Assembly (NCBI RefSeq): GCF_018320785.1
Contig: NW_024571694.1
Coordinates: 81,197-145,196 of the forward strand
Direction of reading: 5' to 3'
Length of the DNA: 64,000 nt
From: Cheilinus undulatus
Lineage: Eukaryota > Chordata > Actinopteri > Labriformes > Labridae
Every line of letters starts with the position of its first letter. The stretch's first letter is position 1. This document shows, piece after piece, positions 35,027-46,800 of the stretch. The position numbers and the translations under genes are program-made. The notes below the pieces were generated by a model. The model saw nothing but the letters and a program-made list of their open reading frames with translations. It was not told where the DNA came from and ran no database searches.

Positions 35027-37325
35027 ATAAATGTTTAGAAAGGACAGCGTTTCTCCTGAGTCCTGACTGACAGCTAACACACTGGCAGTGACACTGGAGT
35101 TCAGTGTTCACCAACTCTGATTTGTGGTAACACCACAAGTGTTTACACTGTTCTATAAAGACAAGGGGAGGAAGCATTAAAACTTCCACAATGAGTGTAG
35201 CAGGTCGCTAACAGCTAGCCACATTTGGTTTGTTTACTCTGAAGGTGTTTGACTGTTAGATTTGAAGTGTTAAGAGTGGAGACTGGTGGTTGAATGATTC
35301 TGTTAGTGCAGTGGTTCCCATACTTTTCTGCTGGGCCCCCCTTTAGCAGATTAACCCCTCACCATACACATCCGCATAAAAACATATGTAAACAAAAAAA
35401 CAGTCTGTCACGATTTTCTGCTATCAAATTCCTATTATGTTTGAATTTACTGGAGCATAAAACCTAAAAATTTGTAAAATTAACAACCATTGATTTAAAG
35501 ATTTTTAAATATCTGACTCTAAAGACATTTTTCAAGAGTTCTACTTCCTGTCCTGCTTTTATTTCACTGACATCTGATGGCTTGTTTTGTACTACAGATC
35601 TCCTCTGGTCCTGGGTGAAGTAGAGAGAATAGTACTCTGTTTATTTTAAATATGTAGCTTTTCTGTATTTTGTCTTGATTGAGGCAACAGCAGAAAAAAC
35701 ATCTCCCACTGCAGCGGGGACTTCTATTCCACTCCAATCCAAAATGCAGAAAATGTCTTTGACTTGAACTACAACTGAAACGTTAAATCTGAGGTGACAT
35801 CAATAAACTGCTCTTCTTCTGCAGTGCTGCAGTCACCTGCTGATGTTGTTAGCTGTGCTGTGCCCACAAAAAATATTTAATCTGTCATTATTTCTCATGA
35901 GTGGGTGCTTACATTTCCAAAATTGAATAAGATTATAAATATCTTTCTAAGTCTTTTTAATATTGTGCTGTCTTTAAAGTTGAAAGAAAGAGTGAAGGAC
36001 AGTTCTCTTTATCCATCTGAAAAAATATATTGTTATTTTTTCCAGTGTATGCATCGTACTTCCATGCATTCCATACATTTGCAGATTATAGAGTAGAATG
36101 GCTTTTATAATATAGATGATGTCCTATGTTCTATAAAGACAACCTTATATTAGGTAAAGGCTTTGGGTATGAAACCTACATCTGTAGTTAATGTTTTAAC
36201 TTAAGTTTGGGAGGAGCTCACACCAAAACCACACCTTCAATCACCTGACAAGCCTACTGAAATGCAGCCATCCCACTTCACTCTGTTTGAGATTTTTCAA
36301 CCCCCCCCCCCCCTTTCTATAACTGATTAACCACATGTTTCGTCTGTGGCCCAACCAATGTCTCATGTAATTCTGGGTACAGTCTGGGTTTAGACTCGCT
36401 CAGGCAGAATGACGTCTGAGAATAAACCCCATCCTGAGTCTCCCTCTACCGAGCCTTCATTGCATCTCCCAGACTAGCCAAACTACATATTCACATACCT
36501 CATCATTCATAACAACAAACAGTCTAACAGTACATTCTTGTATGCTGGATCAAAAATGCATGGCGGATGTTTGTGACAAAGAAATGTCTTGAAAATCAAC
36601 ATATTTTTCAGCCAAGTCTGCCTCTTGATATGGTGTAGATGTGATGCATCTCAGAAGATCCCCACTGGACAAGTAAGGAGTAACTAAGAACACCTTTACT
36701 GGTAAAGCGATCCACTGAAAACTGATTTTTTTCATTTTCAGCATTATTTGCATCAAAATTACAGCGATCTGATACTTTTTAGTTTATGCGTTCAATCATG
36801 TGTAGGCATCAAGCTAACAAAGGAACCTATCCCAGGCCATCAGTGAGAAACAGCGCCCTCTCTGGTGAATAATACACCAGCCATCACTGGTTGTAAGATC
36901 ATACTTGAGGGACAGGATGAGCTAAAAAGAAGGGAAGGGTTAGGAAAGTTAGCAGTTTACATATTTATCATGCTAACTTTGATACTAATTTGGATGCAAA
37001 ATAGTTTAACTGTTAAGCTTGCCTGTTTGTGGCAGAAAAACACTGAAAAGGTTTTTGCTGTTTGTTAAAAATTCCATGACTTCTTTACTTAAGATGTAAA
37101 TAAAGCTTTTCTGCATGCTAGTAGTGCTACCAGCTGATCAGTTTGCTGAGTTTGAAATATAACTTTGAGGCTTAAGTTGAAGTCTAAACATATGTCACCT
37201 TTAGGCTAAGCTAGGCTAACTAACTAGGTTTACAGCTCCAGATCAGACGGTCTCACAGAATTAGTTTTTAAGTTTCCATCCAAAGCATTCTAAAGTGACA
37301 TTTCTTATACAGTCAGACATAAATG
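35027..37325. other. Intergenic between the GIMAP-like gene and NUDT18
   Basis: No gene is seen. A run of C (36301-36313) and AT-rich stretches are the only simple structures. The short open frames have no motif. Confidence 0.4.
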
Positions 37326-37481
37326 TTAAGATTTATTGCTTTTTGATTACATTTAAACTCTTCAAACACTCTTGTTGATAAATAAATTATTTCAGAATAA
37401 AAGCTTTCATAAAGTATACAGTTATTATCTTCTTTTCACAATAAAAGTCCTCTTTGTGAGGGATGCAGAAACATTATTTGG

Positions 37482-37864
37482 TCAGTACAGGCTGTGGATG
37501 GGTAAGATCGATGTGTTTTTGGTCATTTCCAGCAGTTTCTCTTTCAGTGGTATTTTCCGGACTTCACACCACACGTATCGAGAGTTTTCTACAGGTGGAG
37601 GTTTTCCCGTCAGCTTCCACTCTATTTTCTCTCCATCCTCGTCGCGTTGGACGTAGTCGGGCACCAGAGCCACCAGCGTGTTGAAACACACGCCGTCCGT
37701 CTTCCCGTGCTGCCGGCCGTTGTGCTGCAGACTGAAGACGCCCAGTGTGTTGACGTCGTGGTCATAGTACGCTTTCGGCATGGCTTCCTGCACCACCATG
37801 TTGGCCGCCCAGGTCACTGCGTGGGTTTTTACCGCCGCTGCTGTGGGGAGGTGGGGCGTGGGGG
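37482..37864 (-). CDS. nudt18: NUDT18 last exon
   Basis: Codes from [20 protein letters not shown] to the end LPIHSLY and a stop. It includes [20 protein letters not shown], matching the GLQHLG..HSDGICLN region of the family. A TTTATT on + near 37331-37336 is an AATAAA signal on the minus strand, about 150 bases past the stop. Confidence 0.92.
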
Positions 37865-40800
37865 CTACAGAGGAAGGAGGGAGATGGGTGAGTTCATAAA
37901 TCTTTACGTAACATTAAAACAATAAGACATAAAGCTGACAGCCATGTGAGGATGATAAAACACATCAGAAACATGAAGATATTTTTTTTAATCTGCAGTC
38001 AGTTACCTTTGATGACCAGGACCCAGATCTTCGCATCATTATGGGTAAAAACCAGGACGAGTCTCTGCACCACATGGCGGCAGCTCATATCCATAGGTAA
38101 TGTGACAGGATGCCAGGGTGTCTGATGGTACCTGAAAGCATCACAGCAGCCAGGGTCAGGTTTAGCATTCATCTCCATCAGTGTTGAGTTCATTGACTAA
38201 AACTATGAATACAAATGTTAAGCCCAAACACACAATGGACCAGTGTGTTGCATCTTTAGATGCCCCTCAGTTGATGTCCCTAGCAAACACCAACAGCAGC
38301 GCATCAACGGTCCAACTCTCCACCAACCACTGCTCGGCCAGGTGTTTGATACTAAAGCTGACAGCTTGTCAGGGGCTCACCTCCCCGCCTTATTGGTTAA
38401 GTGAATAGGAGCAGTTGTATTTCACCAGCAGCTGAGACCTCCCATTTACTATACACCTTGGACAAAAGATGGCACTAAATTTATTTTTCTGTGCTCTTAA
38501 ACAGATCTGCTGCCACAGCAACCGAGATGGAGAGACTCCAGCCTCAGCCGGCCGCACCAAGACTAAAGCAGTGGTGTAAAGCACCACGTCTGGCCACACC
38601 AGTGAAGGTTTTTTCATAGAAAATAATGTGAGTGACTGTTTGGACGTACTTCAGACAGCGCTTGTGTGTTTAGGGCTTGATCGCCTTTATTCCATGAGAA
38701 AGACTGGACTAAGACTAAGGTTGTATTCACACCTGATAGTCCAGGGACTTGGTCCGTTTTGGAATGGAAATTGCAACACTTTTGCACATTCCTATGGTTT
38801 GGTTCACATTTATGTTGCCCTTGGTCAAACAAACCAGACCATACGTTTGTGGCTTGTTCAAGAAAATCTATGCACTCTTAGGGTTTCTGCTTTTGCACTG
38901 GGGAATTACAAGCAGCCAGTGAGGCAGTGAGCTAATCAGCATGTCGTTCTTTACATGAGACGAATAAGTAAGCACCAAAGACAAAGGCGAGCCAGTGAGA
39001 GACTACGACATGTTGCAGTGGTTACGCAGACACCAAGCGAGGGACCGACTTGTATTGGAGTGTATTAAATTACATACATAAATCCATAATTCCTTACGCT
39101 TTATGCTACTTCCTGCCTTTGGCTCACAAGTTGGGCCTCTTTGCTTTCGCAGCTCAAACGAACCGCACCAGGGATTGTTTGGAGGCGAACTGAGGCCCCT
39201 GCTTTTAACAGACCAGTGTCCGCTTGTTTGGTCCACACCAGAGTTTGTGTGAGCTTTCACACCACTCCAAACTAACTATCCAGGATAATGGAGCAGAGTT
39301 TGACCAAACAGCTCTGGTGTGAATGTGCCCTAACAACACTCTGGCAAAAAGATTTAGTTTCCAACAAGACTATCACTGGACTGTTGGATGTTCAAAATCC
39401 ATGATATTTCTCCTGTGAGTATAATGTATGGCAGTGTTTTCATCAGTGTATTTTAATAAATGAAAGTAGTTTATAGATAAAGAAAAAATGTCAAGTCCAT
39501 CAATATTTATCACAGATTAAAAAAAAAAAAAGTATTTATAGATCAGAACCCAAAGGGCAGGGCTCAGAGCGGCAGAGAGAAAATGGCGTAAATCCAAACA
39601 AACCACTGACTTGAGTGCTTATCAGCAAAAACTGTCCTGTTTTACCTCTGCTCTAAAATCTGCTAAGAAGGCGTTCTATCAATCAAAGATCTGTGCTGCC
39701 ACTGATGCACGCAAACTCTTCTCTGCTTTTAACTCGCTCCTCTCTCCTTCAAACCCACAACCCTCCAGTATGTTGACTCCAGACATGTTCGCCTCCTATT
39801 TCACTGACAAGGTTTCTGCCATCAGCAACCAATTCTCTGAGCCTGTCCAACTCAGTTTTCTGCCACCAGCTAGTGATGCATCACTTAGCTCATTCTCTCC
39901 ACTAAGTGAGAGCGAGGTCACCAGGCTTCTGCTTGACTCTAAGCCCACAACCTGTCCCCTCGATCCGATACCATCACATCTCTTGCAGGCGATTGAGCCC
40001 ACAATCAGCCCTGCTGTGAGTTGTATCATTAACTCCTCTCTGTCCACAGGTGTTTTCCCAGCTGCTTTCAAGCAAGCGTGGGTTACACCACTGCTCAAAA
40101 AACCCACTCTCAACCCAGCCCTGGTTGAAAATTACAGGCCGGTCTCACTTCTCCCATTCCTATCAAAAATACTGGAGCGCACAGTCTTCAACCAGCTCTC
40201 AGAACACTTGCAGAACAATGATCTACTTGATCAGAATCAGTCTGGCTTTAGGCGGGCCACTCTACTGAAACTGCACTTTGTCAGTAACGGATTCACTTCG
40301 CTTGGCCAGAGCAGCTGGTCAGTCCTCAGTTCTCTTACTGCTGGATCTGTCTGCTGCCTTTGACACAGTAAACCACCAAATCCTCCTCTCCACACTCTCT
40401 TCACTTGGTATCTCAGGATCTGCCCTACAGTGGTTTAAGTCCTACCTCACAGGGAGATCTTTTAGAGTATCATGGAAGGGAGGAGTGTCTAAACTGCATG
40501 GCTTATCAACAGGGGTGCCTCAAGGGTCTGTGCTTGGTCCCCTACTTTTCTCAATATACACCACCTCACTTGGTGCAATCATCCGCTCCCATGGCTTTTC
40601 TTATCACTGCTATGCAGACGACACACAGCTATTCCTGTCCTTTCCACCAGATGACACAACTGTCTCAGCTCGGATCTCATCCTGCCTTGCTGATATTTCT
40701 AAATGGATGAGGGAACGTCACCTTCAGCTCAACCTGCCCAAAACTGAGCTCATTATCATCCCAGCCAGTCCCACTATGGAACCGCAGATCAGTATCCAGC

Positions 40801-43800
40801 TTGGATCAAATAATCTCTTGCCCACTAAGTCAGCCCGGAATCTGGGTGTCATGATTGATGACCAGCTAACCTTCAAGCTCCATGTGGCCTTGATTGCTCG
40901 GTCCTGCCGTTTCGCCCTCTACAACATCAAGAGGATCAGACCCTACTTGACAGAGCATGCTACACAACTCCTAGTACAGGCTCTTATAATATCACGTATT
41001 GACTACTGTAACTCATTACTGGCAGGCCTACCTGCATGCACAGTTATACCTCTGCAGTTGATCCAGAACGCAGCAGCACGTCTGGTCTTCAACCAACCCA
41101 AGAGAGCTCATGTCACGCCTCTTTTAATCTCTCTACACTGGCTTCCAGTTGCAGCTCGCATTAAATTCAAAACTCTAATCATTGCTTACAAAGCAGTAAC
41201 TAAAACTGCTCCTGTTTACCTGGAGTCCCTCATCCAGGTCTACACCCCTTCTCGCCCACTACGCTAAGCCAGCGAAAGGCGCCTGGTACTTCCAGCACAT
41301 CATGCTCCTAAGTCACTAGCTCGACTCTTCTCCTCTGTTGTCCCTAAATGGTGGAATGAATTACCCAACTCCATTCGATCTACAGACTCCCTCTCTACTT
41401 TCAAGAGATGGCTAAAGACCCAGCTCTTCAGAGAACACTTTGCACTTAGCTAGGCAATTCTCTACTGTTGTCCCCAGTAGTAGATTGAGTCTCAGCCAGA
41501 CTATTCTCCACTGCTGTCCCCAGTGGTTGAATGAGTTTCCCAACTATAGTTAGCTCGCACTGTCCTGCTCTACTTCTGGGATTTCTTTGCCCAGCTCTTT
41601 GGGAATGATCCAGCACTTGGTACTTGGTAAATAGTTGTTGTGAAGCCTAATGAATGGCAATTAGTGATCCCACATTTTCCTTGATTCATTGTTGCTGTCT
41701 AAAAACAAACAAACAAACAAAAAAAAAAAAAAAAAAACAAAACAAAACAAAAAAAATAAATAAATAAATAAATAAAAAACCTACATAAACAACGTATATT
41801 TTAGGTACTCTGCCTTAAACTCTACACGGCAGCACTTGCGTCCAATTGAACCTGAAGCACTTGATGGCACTTACTGATGTTGTTTCTTCTTGTCTAGATC
41901 ATTGCTTGTGTTGTTCTTGCTCTCAAATGTACGTCGCTTTGGAGAAAAGCGTCTGCTAAATGACATTGTAACATTGTAACATTGTAGATCGATGTGGTTT
42001 TGTCAGCTGAAGTTAAAGCAGCTAAAACAGGCCACTGTTCATGTAACCACCTCTAAAACGGGATTATACATAATTTAATCCCAGATTAGACATTCAGCCT
42101 TTTAACTGTTTATGTATAAAATGTTGCTGAGTCTGTAATGTTTGTAGTTTCATTATTTCATTAATTTAACTGCCAGACTTTGTTTAAGGATAAAGTTGAA
42201 AAAAAAAAAACAGGTGGCATCTGACAGTGTTGTCTGCAGCCAGACCCCTCTCCATTTATGACCAGACATCAGTGTCCACAGCCATCAGTGTCTTGTTCAA
42301 ACAGTTGGGGGCTCTTTCAAGTCCAAATATTTATATTCTAAGTGGATAATAGTCTTTTTCATCCCAAATGTTTCTCTCCCCTGTTGAATACACAGCATTG
42401 TGTCAGAGTGTCTTGACAGCCTTGCGAAGGAGTCGGGTCGTGCTGAAAGTGACGTCAGAGCAAACCATCCATACAATCACCAGGAAAGAAGCTAACTATC
42501 GACAGATGTCTGGCTCTGTAACTCTAGGTGGTGACGTGCCCACTTTCAGCTTCTATTGGTCCTTCTCCTTGTTGACATTACCAACAAGTGAAATAAAACA
42601 TGGACAAACTTTACTTTCTGTACAATTTATACTTACTCTAGGTTTTCCTCCTGGTACAAATACAGGCTATCTCTCCAGCTGACAACAACCTGACATTTGA
42701 TATGATTAGCATTTGTGCTCTTCAAGTTTGATTGGTAGCGACTGAAAGCTTGAGAAAATCAACCTGTGTTATCCAGGTGTGTTAGTCTGACTGATCTAGT
42801 ACGAGTTCAGTCTGAAATGTTCACATGCAGTTTTTTAAAGGTCAAGTTTTAGTCTGAACAATAATTCTTTTTTTTTTTCTTTTTTTTTTTTTTGGTCTAT
42901 TTCTGGGCCTTTTTTAGGTAGAGGAGGACAGTGGATAGACTTAGAAACAGGGATGAGAGAGTTGGGGGAGACATGCAGGCCAGATTCAAACCCAGGCTTC
43001 CTGCGTACATGGGGCGCCCTTAAACCACTCGACCATCTGTCTGAACAACAATTCTAACACCAATTTTAATTAATCAAACTTTTTCTAACATGTAAATAAA
43101 TGTTAAGACTGTCTAAAAAGATTTATTGTAGATGTCGTACTTGAGTCCACATTCAATGAGTCGGAGGATGTCCCGTCCCCTCAGAGTGAGAGCGGACTGT
43201 CTGTCCCACCATGAGGCCTGGAGAGACTCCTGATCTGCTGCTGACAGACTCTTCAACGTCCCACCTACCACAAAGACAGAGAAAATTTTTACTTCATTAG
43301 TGTCTCTTTACTTCATTAGTGTCTCTTTACTTCATTAGGGCCTGTGTCTATAGCTGCCAGTTTATCTCTAAGGTGCTGGCAGCACTCATTTATAACAAAA
43401 AATCATAGTAGTCCAGCATTTCTTGTGTTTGACATCCTCCGTGTTTAGCTGATACTGGTTGCTGTGCTCACAAGCGTTCTCAGATGACAAAGTTTAACTT
43501 TCAGAACATTTTATGATATGATTTATGATACTAGCTTTTTTAATAGCAGTTGTGGAGGAGAAACTGATCAAATTCATCTTTTCTAGGGTGAAGTCTCCAG
43601 TTCTAAAGCTGCTGCTTTTGTCAGGACAAGATTATTTTACACTGTTGTCATGTTTTTAATGAACACAGTTTTTAGTTTGATTTAACAGGTTGGTTTCAGA
43701 GTATGTGTGACCTCTGACCTGTGACTCTGGCTAGGAAGATGAAGCGGATCCACTGTGGTCCCTGCTCTTGGATCAGCAACAAGGTGATTGGCTCACACTC

Positions 43801-46800
43801 GAGGCCGGCCTCCTCCTTCACCTGGAGATAAACAGAACTGTGAGTCTGGGCAGGAGTGTCTATCTGATCAGTATTTTCACACGTACACAACACTTTTTCA
43901 AGGTGAGCCGAATGTAAGCCAAAGAAAGTCCAGATTTTTACTCCACTTTACTCCGGAAAAATGTACAGCAGAGATAAACAAAACTGCTGTTCCCTTAGGA
44001 AAACACTTCCAGGAATAGAGCAGTGGCGTTACGTGCCATCAGAGTGGGTTTCAATCCATCAATGTTTGTCTGTATAGCACCAATTCACAACCAAAGTTAT
44101 TTCAAGACACTTTAGAAAGAAGGCAGGTCTAGACCGTACTCTCTGATGTGGTTTATTATAATAGACCAGCATTAACCATTAATATTATAATAAAGACTGA
44201 ACACTATTATAATAGAGCAGCATTAATCACCATGAGCACAGCACATAAACCTCTCCTAACTATGGGGTAGGACTGTTGAGCAGACCAGACTTATGTTGAA
44301 CAGCTCTCTGCCAAAACAGCACTGAGGTTGGAGAGGACTACAGGAAGGGGTAGGGGTTGGGATAAAAGCATGAAGAGGAGAGGGACAAGAGAAACAACAA
44401 AACACCAGATAAAAGACAAATTCATGGTTTGTTCATGTAAAATAACGGGGCTGATCATTTAGACGGGCGTTGGACGGCACCTGTGTGTTACAGGCTCCAG
44501 AAAAACCACCAAGCCAGTCAGAGAGTTATTTTTAAGGACTAAATGTTCAGTTAAATTTTTATGTCCCAGCCATGAATCTCTGCTCTGTCAGGAAGTAGAA
44601 GTGGAGGGGTGAGTGAGCATAGAGGGGATTTCTGTGTTCTGGTAGATCATTGATAAATCCTGTAATCACAGCATCCTGGAACCAGAAAGCAAAATATAAA
44701 AATGACAGCAAAAGGGAACACAAAGTGACAGAGTCCAGTGTGCAATGCTACAGTGAGATTATTTGTCATTATACCAGAGCCAATGGAGCCTAACAGACTT
44801 TGAACAGATTTTTTTTCATAGAGGACAGAAATCTCCAACACTTGTAGTTTAGAGAACAACTTTATTAGACTGATGCGTTTCGGCATGTAGCCTTCATCAG
44901 GGTCATCAAGGGTCAAACTTTTCAGCCTACAACCCCCAAAATAAAGGTGCCAGAGACAGGGGACCCCCACTGTACCTGAAGGTGGTTGAACACAGCCATG
45001 CACATTCAAGAATAGTCATGTGCAGACAAGGCCACCCACAAGGGGGGCCAAAGGGGAGAGCTTTCCGGGGCCCAGCCAAACTGGGGGCCAGCAAATTCAT
45101 GGTCTATTGTAAAGTTAAGCTGTGGTATTTTATATTTTTCTGAATAATAACCACTCTTATCAAAGAAGCAGATTTTAATTCATTTTTGTAGTAAGTAACC
45201 CTCTTAAAAATGTAAATCCTTTAGTTAAAATTAAAATATGTTAAAAATAGCTAAAAGGGGTTTATAATGGCAAAAATGGTGGGAAAGGTGGTGAAATTAG
45301 ATTTTAAAAGTAGCAGAAATGGGTTAGAAGTGCCAAAAATTAGAACTTGCAAAAAAATAACCAAAAATGGCAAAAATGGGCATAATAGGTGGTAAAAAGG
45401 GATTGGAAAGTGGCTGAAATGGCGTTAAAGTGGCAAAAATAGGTGGAAATTTGGTGAAATGGGATGAAAAATGATATAAACTGGAAAAAAGGGTTCACCG
45501 AGGTAGAAATATTCAGAAACTGGCAAAAATGGGCTTTTCAAATTGTGAAATGTGGCTTAAAGAGTGGTAAAAGGGGTTAATAGTGGCAATAATGTGACAA
45601 CAGAGCCAACAATAGGCAGAGTTGCATGATTCGGTTTAGAAGTGGCAAAAACAGGCAGAAAAATAGTGGTGGAAAGGGTTTAAAATGGACAAAAACTGGG
45701 TTTTAAGTTGCAAAAATTGGCAAAACTGGTGGGAATAAAGTGATGAAAAAGGGTTAACATGTGGCAAAATAAGTGGCAAAAGTGTAATTCAAAAATGTTC
45801 TTAAAATTTTTTAAGGCATCTGGAGACCCCCTCTCAGTGTCTCGCGGCCTCCAATAGGGTCCCAACCCCAACATTGAGAACCCCTGCTCTAAAATACAAG
45901 TGTTGCTGGAGATTTCTCTTCAAGACTCTCTTCATCCTCCATGCACCTTGGAAGTTGGTGAAGTTGTGCCAGAGTTACCCACTTCAACAGATTTTTTTCA
46001 CCAGATTTTCAGAAGTGTGTGTGAAAAGAGCTCACCTCTCTCCTCAGCGCCTCCACCAGGCTCTCCCCCACCTCCATCCTCCCTGCAGGAAGGTACCACT
46101 GCTTGTAACAGTCCTGTTTGGCCTCCTGCACCATCAGCACCTCCTCCTGGTAAAGAAACAAACATCTTTCACTGTATCTGTACGAGCCTTCATAGACATG
46201 AATCACTTTATTTCAATTTTTCTGTGCCCAAACCTTAGCACTTTTCATTGTAGTGCAATCTATCTATGTTTTTTACTTCATCCTCAGTGTTATCATTGCA
46301 GATGCATCGATTATGAAATCAAGTTGATACATTTTCTCACTTTTTTTAAAAATAGTGTGTGTCTGTTACTATCCTATTGATTTTGTGTATTTAAGATGTC
46401 GTGTGTAGTTCCTTCTCTTAAAATGTCACTAGAACATGTTACAAAATCTCTGCCTACATTTTCTTTTTCATGAGCAAACCTTCTGCCTCATAAAAACCTC
46501 TTCCCTATATCAGCAGTTAGATTTATTAGCCCACCGGGGCTAAATAGATGTGACACAACAAGACCCACATGAGCTACAGCCGTCTGTGCATGACACATTA
46601 TTATTGATGGGCCAATACCAACGTTAATTTGATAGATTCTCTTGTAACTTTAAACTGCACATCTAGTATAGAAGGAGCTTTACAATCATGTTCTAATTAT
46701 CATCACAGTAATCCAGCCTCTTACCTTTATGCAAAGTCCTTTTTAACCAGTATCTCAACTCTAACCCAGTCCAATCCCTTTATTCAGTCTGCATCACATA

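Noticed and set aside
37647-37925. Plus-strand frame of 92 codons, His/Val/Arg-rich
   Set aside because: It is the complement of the NUDT18 last exon.
44850-44930. Sequence with GATGCGTTTCGGCATGTAGC and CTTCATCAGGGTCATC as a regulatory site
   Set aside because: It resembles a motif found in many fish interspersed repeats. I could not place it in a family or find ends, so it is not listed as a feature.
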